In this document: positions 50,744 through 60,400 of the stretch, one piece after another
Position numbering within the stretch: position 1 is the first letter of the stretch
How the letters are laid out: each line of letters opens with the position of its first letter
DNA from: Gracilimonas sp965227785
GTDB taxonomy: Bacteria > Bacteroidota > Rhodothermia > Balneolales > Balneolaceae
Length of the DNA: 64,000 nucleotides
Direction: 5' to 3'
Assembly: GCF_965227785.1 (NCBI RefSeq)
Contig: NZ_OZ245785.1
Coordinates: 496,001-560,000 of the forward strand
Notes under the pieces: model-generated
The model's database searches: none
What the model saw: only the letters and a program-made list of their open reading frames with translations
Told to the model about the DNA's origin: nothing
Made by a program: the position numbers and the translations under genes

Positions 50744-51951
50744 GGGGTTTGTTTTGAAGCCGTGGCAATTTTAGCCGAATCAATGGCAATCACAAGTTCT
50801 TCATTTGTTGGGATAACGTGAACATCAACCCTGGAAGTATCGGAACTGATTTTAGTATCACCATTCAGGTTTCCATTCTTTTTAGCATCAATTTCAATTC
50901 CGGCATACTGCATGTCTTCCAATATCTGTTCTCTAATCGGGGCTGCATTCTCACCAATACCCCCGGTAAAGATGATTGCATCCACGCCATTCAGTGCTGC
51001 AATATACGAACCGATATATTTCTTCACCCTATAACAAAATACATCAATGGCTTCATTGCTCCGGCGGTCACCGCTTTCGGCTTCGTCCAATAAATCCCGC
51101 ATGTCGGCTGCATATCCACTGAGTCCTAAAAGTCCGCTGTGCTTATTTAACAATGCATGAACATTAGCGAGAGATAATTCCTCTTTCTCTATGAGGTAGA
51201 ATAAGATAGAAGGATCAATGTCTCCGCAACGGGTTCCCATTACAAGCCCTTCCAGCGGTGAGAATCCCATACTGGTATCAATAGAGTTTCCGTCTTTTAT
51301 GGCCGTTACCGAGCATCCATTTCCCAAATGACACGTGATCACTTTAGAGCCTTTCTTCGGTTTACCCGAAATTTTGTGATACCTCCGGCTCACGTAATAG
51401 TGAGACGTTCCATGAAACCCATACTTTCTGATTTTATAACGTCGGTAAAGCCTGTTAGGGATTCCATATAAATAGGCATGTTGAGGTATGGAATGATGAA
51501 AGGCGGTATCAAACACAGCCACATGAGGCACATTCGGCAAATGTTTCTTGGCGGCCCGGATTCCTTCCAGATTCGGAGGATTATGCAAAGGAGCGATATC
51601 AAATGCCTGCTGGATGGCTTCTTCTACGTCTTCATCAATTAAAACGGAATCTTTGAACGTCTCCCCTCCATGTACGACCCTGTGGCCTACAGCCTCAATT
51701 TCATCCAGCGATTGCAGGTAATCGTTGTCAGCCTCAATCAACAGTTCCATAATTTTTTTGAGTGCGGCCGCATGATTCTCAATCACCATGGACTTTTTGA
51801 GCGGCTTTTTGTCTTTAAACTCTTGTTTTATTATGGAGGTTACAGCACCAATCCTTTCCACTAAACCCTTACAAAGGCATTCTTTATTCTCTGTGTTTAT
51901 GAGCTGATACTTTATGGATGAGCTTCCGCAGTTTATTACAAGGGTCTTCAT
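50734..51951 (-). CDS. ackA: Acetate kinase
   Basis: 405 residues. ASKHA-family motifs are complete: NCGSSSIKYQL at the start, HRVVHGGE, FDTAFHHSIP, GFHGTSHYYVS, CHLGNGCSV and FTGGIGENA. It transfers phosphate between ATP and acetate to make acetyl phosphate. It overlaps the following gene by ten bases and leads the four-gene ackA to pta unit. Length is normal for the family. Confidence 0.97.
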   Translation of the reverse strand: MKTLVINCGSSSIKYQLINTENKECLCKGLVERIGAVTSIIKQEFKDKKPLKKSMVIENHAAALKKIMELLIEADNDYLQSLDEIEAVGHRVVHGGETFKDSVLIDEDVEEAIQQAFDIAPLHNPPNLEGIRAAKKHLPNVPHVAVFDTAFHHSIPQHAYLYGIPNRLYRRYKIRKYGFHGTSHYYVSRRYHKISGKPKKGSKVITCHLGNGCSVTAIKDGNSIDTSMGFSPLEGLVMGTRCGDIDPSILFYLIEKEELSLANVHALLNKHSGLLGLSGYAADMRDLLDEAESGDRRSNEAIDVFCYRVKKYIGSYIAALNGVDAIIFTGGIGENAAPIREQILEDMQYAGIEIDAKKNGNLNGDTKISSDTSRVDVHVIPTNEELVIAIDSAKIATASKQTPWA

Positions 51952-51958
51952 AAGTGAA

Positions 51959-53197
51959 TTAAAGTGAGATTACTGCTCCGATGCCGATCAAATTACGAAA
52001 TTTGAAGGATTCTTCTCCGTTTTGAGGATCCGATAACCATAGTGGAACTTCATACCTTATGGCAAACCCTCGGTCTTTACCTAACCAATCTGGAATATTG
52101 ATTGAAAACTGGAGCCCAATTCCGGCATCAGCCACGGTTCTATCCACATCTAAAGTTATGTCATCTTCGAATCTTATTCCGCTAACCTTTCCTATATCAT
52201 TGAACAGGTAGGATTTAAGATGAACAAAATCTCCCACAATAGAGCGATCCAGCAAAGAATTGAGGTAATTCGGGAAAATTAACTCAGTATTTAATGAAAT
52301 TCCCTTATCCAGAGTCCCTAAGTAACTAACAGTATAATCTTTATTTCCACCCGAATTGGTAAATGATGTGGTGTTATATCCTCTGAGATTGAAGCCACCG
52401 GCTATTTGAACCAACCCATTTTCAAAAAAAGTGTCCGGTATTGTTCCGCTTGCTCTCGTTACTCCATTATTGAGCCATGCAATAGGGGCTCGGTTGGCCA
52501 TGCTGTAATTATATTCAAGTGGTGCATCAGAGCTGACCAAAGCCCCAAAGGCTCTGAGATTTAAGCCAAATCCTTTGCCGAAGTCAGCAAGGTGTTTGAC
52601 CTCAACGCTTCCAAGTGAAAAATTTCCGGAAGCCTTATTAACATTCTGTTGAAACGTTAAGTGTGTTTTTAAAGCTCCCAGAGCAGTGAACCCACTGGTT
52701 CTGAATTCAACGCCGGCCAGGGTTTTCCAGTCCGATTGCTGAAATGCATTGAGCCTGTAGTCATTATCCGTGGCTTTTTCCTGAAATATGGTCAGCCTGA
52801 TTTCCTGATGCCGAAGTTCATCAAACCCCTTTTGAAAACGCTTATTAATGGCAAGACCATGACGGTTATACCCAGTTCTTATGCCACTAATAAGCTGTAC
52901 GCTAAATTCCTGCCCGAAATCCGAAAGTGCGGGAACAGGCTCAGTGAACGACAAATAGTATGATACAGGCTGGTCCGGGAAGCTGGTCCCAAGCCACATT
53001 CCGGCATCCAACCGGTGCGGTCCATCCTGAAAGGTGCCTTCCATATCTCCCAGCACACGCGCCCCCACACGAATGCCATCAACACTATTGTACCAGAGAT
53101 CAGGAGCGAATTCCAGCTTATAATTATCATCCTGGGCAAACAAAGTACCGGGAATCAGGAAAAGAAGAATGGCTATTAAGAAATATCGATTATCCAC
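51959..53197 (-). CDS. Outer-membrane beta-barrel protein, uncharacterised
   Basis: 412 residues with a signal peptide to about residue 21 (GTLFAQ). The body alternates aromatic and hydrophobic residues as in a barrel, with strand-like stretches such as DGIRVGARVLGD, AGMWLGTSFPD, LRAFGALVS and NLIGIGAVISL, and ends in the VISL strand. It may be a BamA/TamA-type 16-strand barrel fragment or a porin-like barrel. The neighbouring ackA is seven bases downstream, so it could be co-transcribed. The Nudix gene overlaps its 5' end by 22 bases. Confidence 0.75.
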   Translation of the reverse strand: MDNRYFLIAILLFLIPGTLFAQDDNYKLEFAPDLWYNSVDGIRVGARVLGDMEGTFQDGPHRLDAGMWLGTSFPDQPVSYYLSFTEPVPALSDFGQEFSVQLISGIRTGYNRHGLAINKRFQKGFDELRHQEIRLTIFQEKATDNDYRLNAFQQSDWKTLAGVEFRTSGFTALGALKTHLTFQQNVNKASGNFSLGSVEVKHLADFGKGFGLNLRAFGALVSSDAPLEYNYSMANRAPIAWLNNGVTRASGTIPDTFFENGLVQIAGGFNLRGYNTTSFTNSGGNKDYTVSYLGTLDKGISLNTELIFPNYLNSLLDRSIVGDFVHLKSYLFNDIGKVSGIRFEDDITLDVDRTVADAGIGLQFSINIPDWLGKDRGFAIRYEVPLWLSDPQNGEESFKFRNLIGIGAVISL

Positions 53198-53634
53198 TCT
53201 GGAAGTATTTGAAGGAATTGATCGGTTAAAATATCATACGTCATCTTCATGAGTCTGCGCTGTTCCGGCCAGCTTATGTAAGGCTCCACACCTTCTATAC
53301 TAACCCATTTATATTCAGAATGTTCGTCATCAAGCGAAATTTCTTCATCTCCGCTCAGTTCGGCTGCAAAAGCAGGGATTGAATGAACCATATCTGATTT
53401 GGCCTCATAGAACCGATTTACAGATGGGATAGTCCAGAACTTTATCGGTGTAAGACCTGTTTCTTCATTGAGTTCGCGAAGGGCCGCTTCCCAGCTTGTT
53501 TCTCCTTCTTTTACTTTGCCCCCCACCATTCGCCATTGATTTCCATAGATTTTACCGGAAGACCGCTTAAAGATCAGGAAAAGAGGTTGCCCTCCCTCCA
53601 TCTTGTACGGATATACATCAATGAGCTTTTTCAT
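53176..53634 (-). CDS. Nudix hydrolase
   Basis: 152 residues. The Nudix box GKVKEGETSWEAALRELNEE then TGL (residues about 38-60) contains G-x5-E-x7-RE-x2-EE. It probably hydrolyses a nucleoside diphosphate derivative, similar to MutT or dihydroneopterin triphosphate pyrophosphatase; the substrate is unknown. Its 3' end overlaps the outer-membrane protein gene by 22 bases, and greA lies 16 bases upstream. Confidence 0.92.
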   Translation of the reverse strand: MKKLIDVYPYKMEGGQPLFLIFKRSSGKIYGNQWRMVGGKVKEGETSWEAALRELNEETGLTPIKFWTIPSVNRFYEAKSDMVHSIPAFAAELSGDEEISLDDEHSEYKWVSIEGVEPYISWPEQRRLMKMTYDILTDQFLQILPEWIIDIS

Positions 53635-53650
53635 GGGAAGTTATATAGAA

Positions 53651-54124
53651 TCAGATTTCGATGTTTTTAACTTCCAGTTCGAGCTTACCGGCTGGCACTT
53701 CCACTTCTACCGTTTCTCCAATTTCTCGTCCCATCAGGGCTTGCCCAATTGGTGATTCAACGGATATTTTACCCGCTGCAAAATCAGCTTCATTTGGAGA
53801 TACAAGCGTATACTTCATCTCTTTGTCCATCTTCTTATTCAGGATAGTAACCGTTGTAAGTACCCGCACTTTAGAAAGATCAAGTTCACTTTTGTCTAAT
53901 ACACGAGCGTTGGCAAGAGCATCCTCAAGTTTGGTAATGCGGTCTTCCATGTGTCCCTGAGCTTCTTTGGCCGCGTCATATTCTGCATTTTCACTTAGAT
54001 CCCCCTTTGCGCGTGCTTCCGCTATCTCTTCTGCAATCTCTCGTCGTCCACGGGTTTTAAGATCTTTCAATTCCGCTTCCAATTTGTCGTAACCTTCTTG
54101 TGTGAGGTATTGAACTTTGCTCAT
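53651..54124 (-). CDS. greA: Transcription elongation factor GreA
   Basis: 157 residues. The N-terminal coiled coil begins YLTQEGYDKLEAELKDLKT with the acidic tip DLSENAEYDAAKE, and the C-terminal FKBP-like domain reads ISVESPIGQALMG. GreA rescues backtracked RNA polymerase by stimulating transcript cleavage. It is the first gene of the greA-Nudix-barrel run. Length is normal. Confidence 0.97.
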   Translation of the reverse strand: MSKVQYLTQEGYDKLEAELKDLKTRGRREIAEEIAEARAKGDLSENAEYDAAKEAQGHMEDRITKLEDALANARVLDKSELDLSKVRVLTTVTILNKKMDKEMKYTLVSPNEADFAAGKISVESPIGQALMGREIGETVEVEVPAGKLELEVKNIEI

Positions 54125-54229
54125 AATCTCGTCTTTTGTTCGGTTTCATTAAATAAAAAAAGCCATCCACCATCGGCAGACGCCTTTCTATTTTTGTTCA
54201 TCAACTTGCCTAAAATAAGATGTTAACGG

Positions 54230-54330
54230 ATGTATATCCATCACTGATTTCAATATAACAATTCAAACTCTTTTTTCTCTGAACTTATAACAATAAGCAA
54301 TTTAGACAGCTCCCATGTATGGATATACAT
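54230..54330. repeat. Pair of 12-base inverted copies of ATGTATATCCAT
   Basis: ATGTATATCCAT (54230-54241) and ATGGATATACAT (54319-54330) are exact inverse copies 77 bases apart in the gap between the MFS gene and greA. They could be operator half-sites or the base of a large hairpin. Nothing else of note is seen in the gap. Confidence 0.5.
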
Positions 54331-54348
54331 TTATGAGATTTCACTAAG

Positions 54349-55584
54349 TCAATCCTCTCCATAAAGCACTACTTTCTCTTTAATTCCAAGTGATTTAGTA
54401 GCCCAGATAATAGCCACTGCAACTAACACGGCTCCAAGAAAGAAAGGTGCTCCCGGGAAATAAAAAGGAGCTATATCAGAAGTAAAATAGCCGAAAAGAT
54501 TCGTCATCATGGGTGGACCGAAGATAGCCGAAAAGCTGATCAGACTGGTTAAGGCTCCTTGCAGTTCGCCCTGAGCATTTTGTGGGACTTCATTAGAGAT
54601 AATGCCTTGTAAAGCAGGTGTGGCAAGTCCCCCTACACAAAAAGGGACGATCACAGCAAACATCATCCATCCCTGATTGGCAAAGGCAAAACCCAAAAAG
54701 CCAAGCACATACATCATCAGTCCAAAATATACCGTTCGATTGTTGCCAAGTTTGGGTATTGCCACTTTAATTAACCCTCCCTGTACAGCTACCACTGAAA
54801 GGCCAACCACGCCTAATGAGAGCCCCACCGTCATTTCACTCCAGCTGAATTTCTCCATTGTGAAATAGGTCCACGTACTTTGGGTAGCATGATTGGCTAC
54901 ATAAACCAAAAAGAATACCCCAACCAGGCTCGCAATTTTGGGATATTTTTTTATTTGTTTAAGGGCCCCGAATGGATTGGCACGTCTCCAGTCGAAAGGA
55001 CGGCGGTTTTCTTTAGAAAGGGACTCAGGAAGCACGAAATATCCATAAACCATATTCACTAAAACCAATCCTGCCGCCGCAAAAAATGGTATTCTGGCTC
55101 CGTACTCCCCCAAAATTCCTCCCACAGAAGGGCCAATGATAAACCCTAAACCGAAAGCAGCACCGATTAGCCCGAAATCCTGTGATCTTCTTTCTGGCGG
55201 ACTGATATCAGCAATGTAGGCACTGGCCGTAGTATAACTCGCGCCTGTAATTCCGGACAGGAACCTGCCAATGAACAACCAAATAATGGTAGGTGCAAAA
55301 CCGAGGAGGATGTAATCTAATCCGAAACCTAAAAGCGAGAACAGGAGAACCGGTCGTCTGCCAAAACGATCGCTTAATCCCCCTATAACCGGGGCAAACA
55401 AAAATTGAGTAGCCGCATAGGTAAACGTAATCCATCCGGCATATAGCGAAGCTTCACTGAGGCCGCCACCCGTTAGCTCCATAATTAAAGCAGGCATTAC
55501 CGGGATAATGATACCCAGGCCGATGACATCTACCAATACCGTTATAAAAATAAAGATGAGCGCTGCGCTTCTCTTTTGTTTCAT
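54349..55584 (-). CDS. MFS transporter, TetA/drug:H+ antiporter-like
   Basis: 411 residues with about 12 transmembrane helices. The loop 2-3 motif GGLSDRFGRRPVLL is the MFS signature, and SYTTASAYIADISPPERR is the TetA-type motif that follows helix 4-5. This points to DHA1-type antiporters, which export drugs or metabolites. It is a single gene followed by the inverted-repeat gap. The substrate is unknown; TetA identity (tetracycline) would need further evidence. Confidence 0.88.
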   Translation of the reverse strand: MKQKRSAALIFIFITVLVDVIGLGIIIPVMPALIMELTGGGLSEASLYAGWITFTYAATQFLFAPVIGGLSDRFGRRPVLLFSLLGFGLDYILLGFAPTIIWLFIGRFLSGITGASYTTASAYIADISPPERRSQDFGLIGAAFGLGFIIGPSVGGILGEYGARIPFFAAAGLVLVNMVYGYFVLPESLSKENRRPFDWRRANPFGALKQIKKYPKIASLVGVFFLVYVANHATQSTWTYFTMEKFSWSEMTVGLSLGVVGLSVVAVQGGLIKVAIPKLGNNRTVYFGLMMYVLGFLGFAFANQGWMMFAVIVPFCVGGLATPALQGIISNEVPQNAQGELQGALTSLISFSAIFGPPMMTNLFGYFTSDIAPFYFPGAPFFLGAVLVAVAIIWATKSLGIKEKVVLYGED

Positions 55585-55708
55585 GAATTAATGCAATGAA
55601 GCCTGAACAATGATATTTTGTGAATGATAATATTGCCCTCAAAGTTAAGGAATCATCCTTATGCTTTGAGCTTTTTTTCGGATTTAATTCTAAAAACCTT
55701 TTTCTGCT

Positions 55709-56236
55709 TTGAACAAACTAACCACAAAAGAAATTCTTAAGGAGAACCTCTCCCGAACTGCTCCCAAAAAGCTTAACAGCTTAAAAATACTGGTTCATGA
55801 CATCCGAAGCCTCCATAATGTGGGTTCAATATTTCGATCAGCAGATGCATTTGGGGTTTCAGAGATCATTCTATCCGGATACACTCCCACTCCACCCCGG
55901 CCTGAAATCAACAAGACGGCAATCGGAGCTGAAGAATTTGTGCAATGGTCTTACGCCAAAGAAGGCACGGAAGTCATCGAAAAGCTAAAGAAAGATGGTT
56001 ACTACATAACCGGTTTGGAACAAACCACAGATAGTGTACCCCTGCCCGATTTTGATCCGAAATCTTATGATAAAATCTGTATTGTATTGGGAAATGAAGT
56101 AACCGGAATTGATGACGAAATACTTCCCCACATAGATCAGTTCATTGCCATTCCTCAGTTTGGGCAAAAGCATTCCCTGAATGTATCGGTGGCAGCCGGA
56201 GTAGTTCTGTATGCAATGTTGGAGAAATTGTGGTGA
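55709..56236 (+). CDS. TrmH/SpoU family RNA 2'-O-methyltransferase
   Basis: 175 residues from TTG 55709; no ATG is available before the conserved N-terminus. SPOUT motifs are intact: NVGSIFRSADAFG, IVLGNEVTGI and IPQFGQKHSLNVSVAAG. It should methylate a ribose in tRNA or rRNA using SAM, and the short length fits the YibK/TrmL-like or single-domain TrmH class. It is divergent from the MFS gene and followed by the DNA glycosylase gene 50 bases on. Confidence 0.9.
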   Translation: MNKLTTKEILKENLSRTAPKKLNSLKILVHDIRSLHNVGSIFRSADAFGVSEIILSGYTPTPPRPEINKTAIGAEEFVQWSYAKEGTEVIEKLKKDGYYITGLEQTTDSVPLPDFDPKSYDKICIVLGNEVTGIDDEILPHIDQFIAIPQFGQKHSLNVSVAAGVVLYAMLEKLW

Positions 56237-56285
56237 GCAGCCTTTATCTTAGCTATTCATAAGAAATCATGTTAACAACTAATTC

Positions 56286-57086
56286 ATGAACGACCCTACA
56301 GAATTTTTAAAGAAAGCCTCCCGTTTCCTGCAACAACAACGGGATATGTACGGTGATTTTTCTGTGCAATTGGATCAGAAGTCCAAAAAAAATACTGCAC
56401 AGGTCAACGAACAGGATGTTTCGTATAAACCTGAATCGCACAGTCAGCAACTCCATGAAATTTCACAGGATAAGAAAATGGAAGTTGAGGTTCAGAAATC
56501 ACCGGAGGAACTTATTGCTGAATGCACAACTCTCGATGAACTCAAAGATCTTTGTGAGCAAGCCGAAGAACTGAAAACAGACCTTGAGGGTACTAACCTT
56601 GTATTTGGAGTGGGAAATCCGAATGCCGACCTGATGATTGTGGGAGAAGCCCCTGGGTACAACGAGGATCAACAGGGAGAGCCATTTGTAGGGCAAGCCG
56701 GGCAGCTGTTGGATAAGATCATGGCAGCCATTAATTTCGAACGGTCGGACATTTATATTGCCAACATACTAAAACATCGTCCACCGGATAACCGCGACCC
56801 TGAACCCGAAGAACGTCAACGAAGCCTGCCCTATTTATTAAAACAAATCGAACTTATTGACCCCAAGCTTATTTTGTGTGTGGGAAGAATCTCAGCTACT
56901 ACCCTGCTTGAAAAGGAAACCTCTTTAGGGAAATTACGTGGTTCATTTCATGAATTCCATGGTCGGGAACTAATGGTTACCTATCACCCTGCGGCCTTAC
57001 TATATAATCAAAAATATAAGCGTCCAACCTGGGAAGATGTTCAACTAGTCAGAAAAAGATATGACGAGTTGGGAGGCCAACCCTGA
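56286..57086 (+). CDS. Uracil-DNA glycosylase superfamily protein without Fe-S cysteines
   Basis: 266 residues. The family 4/5-like motifs GEAPGYNEDQQGEPFVGQAG, ILKHRPPDNRDPEPEE and YHPAALLYN are present. Classical family 4 enzymes carry four cysteines for a [4Fe-4S] cluster; here the CxxC equivalent is missing, the KCRPP position reads KHRPP, and the later Cys is Ser in RQRSLPYLL. A low-complexity N-terminal arm (about 90 residues, with charged and Gln-rich stretches) precedes the fold. It should remove uracil from DNA for base excision repair but may be cluster-free. It lies 50 bases after the methyltransferase gene. Confidence 0.88.
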   Translation: MNDPTEFLKKASRFLQQQRDMYGDFSVQLDQKSKKNTAQVNEQDVSYKPESHSQQLHEISQDKKMEVEVQKSPEELIAECTTLDELKDLCEQAEELKTDLEGTNLVFGVGNPNADLMIVGEAPGYNEDQQGEPFVGQAGQLLDKIMAAINFERSDIYIANILKHRPPDNRDPEPEERQRSLPYLLKQIELIDPKLILCVGRISATTLLEKETSLGKLRGSFHEFHGRELMVTYHPAALLYNQKYKRPTWEDVQLVRKRYDELGGQP

Positions 57087-57089
57087 CCA

Positions 57090-57464
57090 TCAGGATGGAA
57101 TGGATTCTTTAATTTGGTTGGCAACAACTTCTGAACTGTATGGCTTCTGTATGTATTCCTCAACCAAGCCATTATTAATAGCGTCCTTAACCTCATCGCT
57201 TTTTTCGAAACCCGATAATATAAAGTAAGGCCTGTCGCTGAAATCACTTTTTGCTTTTTCAATAAATTCGAGACCATCCATTTTTGGCATTCTCAAATCA
57301 GTAATCACCACTTTAATTTCGGGATGCTCCTCCAGCTTTTGCAAACCCTCCGGACCGGAAGATGCGGTTAAAACATCAAAATATTTGTCCATCAACCTTC
57401 CGAATAAGAACAGATTGATGTGTTCATCATCTACATACAATATTACCGGTTTTGATGACATCAT
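57090..57464 (-). CDS. Single-domain response regulator paired with the propeller kinase
   Basis: 124 residues. The receiver fold has the acidic pair in YVDDE, phosphoacceptor Asp56 (VITDLRMPK), and Lys in YIQKPYS; all are needed residues. Its start overlaps the histidine kinase stop by four bases (ATGA at 57461), so the two are co-translated and likely act as a pair. No output domain is present, so the signal must be passed on by protein contact or a further kinase. Confidence 0.93.
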   Translation of the reverse strand: MMSSKPVILYVDDEHINLFLFGRLMDKYFDVLTASSGPEGLQKLEEHPEIKVVITDLRMPKMDGLEFIEKAKSDFSDRPYFILSGFEKSDEVKDAINNGLVEEYIQKPYSSEVVANQIKESIPS

Positions 57465-60400
57465 TGCTCCTGTTTTTCAGGAAATTTGATTGTTACGATT
57501 GTCCCTTCTCCCGGAGTTGATTCATAATGAATTTCGCCGTTGTGTTCTTCAACAATATTATAAGCGATTGACAGCCCAAGCCCGGTACCTTTACCCGGGT
57601 CTTTTGTGGTAAAAAACGGATCAAACAGTTTCTCTTTAACCAACTCATCGAATCCCTTTCCTGAGTCCTTCACTTCAATATAAATAGCCTCTCCTTTATT
57701 CCAAGTCTTTATATTAACGGTTCCTTCTCCCTCAATAGCTTGTATGGCATTCACAATTATATTAGTGAACAATTGGTACAGCTTGCCTTCATTGCCCTGA
57801 ATGTAAATTCCGTTGGAGCTGTAGTCCTTAACTACCTCAACCCTGCCTTTATACTCATTCTTCAGAATCAGCAAACATTCGTCAATAATATTATTGACAT
57901 CACATTCTCCTTTATCGGCCTCGTTGGTTCGACTGAAAGAGCTGAGACTTTTTACTATAGTAACTATACGCCCTACCCCAATTTCTATGCTCTTAAACAC
58001 CTCTTCAAATACATCCTTCTCTTTAATAACCAGTTTACCTTCGTCCTCTTCAATCATTTGGCTGATGATTTCCGAAGCTGATTTGATGTAATTAACGGGA
58101 TTATTGATTTCATGAGCCACCCCGGCTGTCAACACTCCTAAAGCTGCCATCTTTTCTTTTTGGACAAGTTTTACCTGGGCGGTTTCTAACTTTTTGAGAG
58201 CTGTGTTGAGAGAATCTGTTTTTTCATGCAGCTGCTTGTTGACCTGAAGCAGTTCTTCATTCTTTGACTTGATCTGTTCGTTCTTCTTTGTAATACTTTT
58301 GGTGCGTTCATCCACCATTTCCTTCAGTTTCTTCTGTTTAGTAATCAGATAGAGATAACGTAAACGCAGGGCTGTATATGAAATCACGGCAATTAGAACG
58401 GCTACAATCAGAAAGAACCACCATGTTGTATAGAAAGGTTTTGCAATAGTAAAGCTGAATTGTCGGATTTCGCTCCAATCGCTTACCTCATTTCGTGCCT
58501 GTACTTCAAATGTATAAGTACCCGAGTCCAGGTTTCGATAGGTAGCGCTTGGATTGCTGAAGTTGTTTGCGATATTCCATTCATCCTCCAATCCGGAAAG
58601 CCGGTACCGGTAAAAGATTCTGTCATTATATAGAAATGAAATACCCCTGAACTTGAACGTCAATGTATTGTGAGTTGCCGGCAATTCCGGAACTGTATCT
58701 GAGATCAATTCATTGCCCTGTTCAGTTTGAATAGATGTAAAATAGAGGTCAGGATCTTTTTCAGCAGACATATCTTCATCCTCGTCATAAGCACTCACCC
58801 CCAGTTCAGTACCAATCCAAATATCGCCTTCCTTATCTTGTATTAATGCGTTGCGATTAATTTCATTTCCAATCAATCCCTGTGCCACCGAAAATTGCTC
58901 CAGAACTTGCCCGTCCCACTTAAATACCCCATTAAAAGTTCCAATCCAGAGCTGATTGTTTTTATCTACCAATAAAGAAAATGCCAAATCATTAAAATCA
59001 CTGATCTGAAAAGGAATAATTTCCTCACCGTCTAATCTTGCTAACCCGGCAGCAGTACCAAATATTAAATTGTCGTTCCAATAAACGGCATCATATACGT
59101 TATTGTAGTTGATATACTCCGATGTATAATTTTTTATTTCATCATTTTGGAGTAAGTAAGCACCTTTAGAACCACTTAGAAAAGCGATCTCACCGCCAAA
59201 TCCCTGAATATTTCTTATGTATTGAAAAGCCTCATTATTAACTTTTTGATACTCTGAATTCTGATCCATTCTATATATGAATCTCATATCAGAGAAGTAT
59301 ATTGATCCCTGAAAGCTAAAGACTCCCGTTATATTTTGTCTGGAATTACCCTCAAAAATCTTGGTTAATTGCCCTTCTTTTAACCTAAATAGTCCTGCTG
59401 CTCCTGCTGCCAAATAAATAGAACCGTCAATATGTTCGGCGATCTGAAGCACCCTTGCCTGCTCTTCATTATTTGATTTTAAAGAATATTTCCGGGTAAC
59501 TACTCCATCCTTTAATACATTCACGTAAGATGGATTTGCTAAATAAAGTGTACCATCATTGCTTTCCATAATGGCGGTCACTTCATTCTCAGCAAGCCCT
59601 GAATCTCTGTTATAGCTTTTAAAATTCAGAATATTGAATTTAAAAAGCCCCCTATTATCTACCGACCAAACGTTGTTCTCTTTATCCAGGTAAAGCCTGT
59701 TGGAGTGAATATTATTTGTTCGTCCTCCTACCTCTAAAGGCGAGCTTCTACCGGTTTGCCTGCTGAATTGCATGACCTTGGAGCTACTGCTATAAAATAT
59801 ACGATCTCTGTGATCTACTATTAGAGAGTGGCGATTGTAAACAGAGTGGTTTTGAATCCCAAGATCTTCTGATAGAAGATTAAATTGGTCTTGTTCGATC
59901 TTAGCTAACCAATTAAAACCCAGAACATATAGAGTACTGTTTTTTTTAGTAACCGTCAGAATATCCTTAAAATTCCGGAATAAAGGATCGTACTCGCTTC
60001 TTACAATTTTACCATCCTCCAGTATAAACTGACCACTTCGGGTATTGATATAAACAGTTTCTTCTATGTTATCGGTAGAGTTTATTACGGGATTTTCCCC
60101 ATTGGGAAATGAAAGCTTCTTCCATTTTTCAGTTTCCGGGGATAAAAGGTACACATCCTGTGTGCCTGCCAGGATTATGGAATGCTGTTCGTTATGTACC
60201 AATACTTCATATGAAAATGCCGATTGCTTTTCTTTCCAAGTTTCCGGGACATGAATTTCTCTCCATTCTTTGGAATCAAAAACCTTAATCACAAATTCAG
60301 TGTCATTTTTACCTGCTACCCAAATAAGTCCGTCACTGCTTTTTTCAATTTTCGAACTTAAAAAGGTAGGCAGCTGCAAGTTGTCGGGAAATACACTCCA

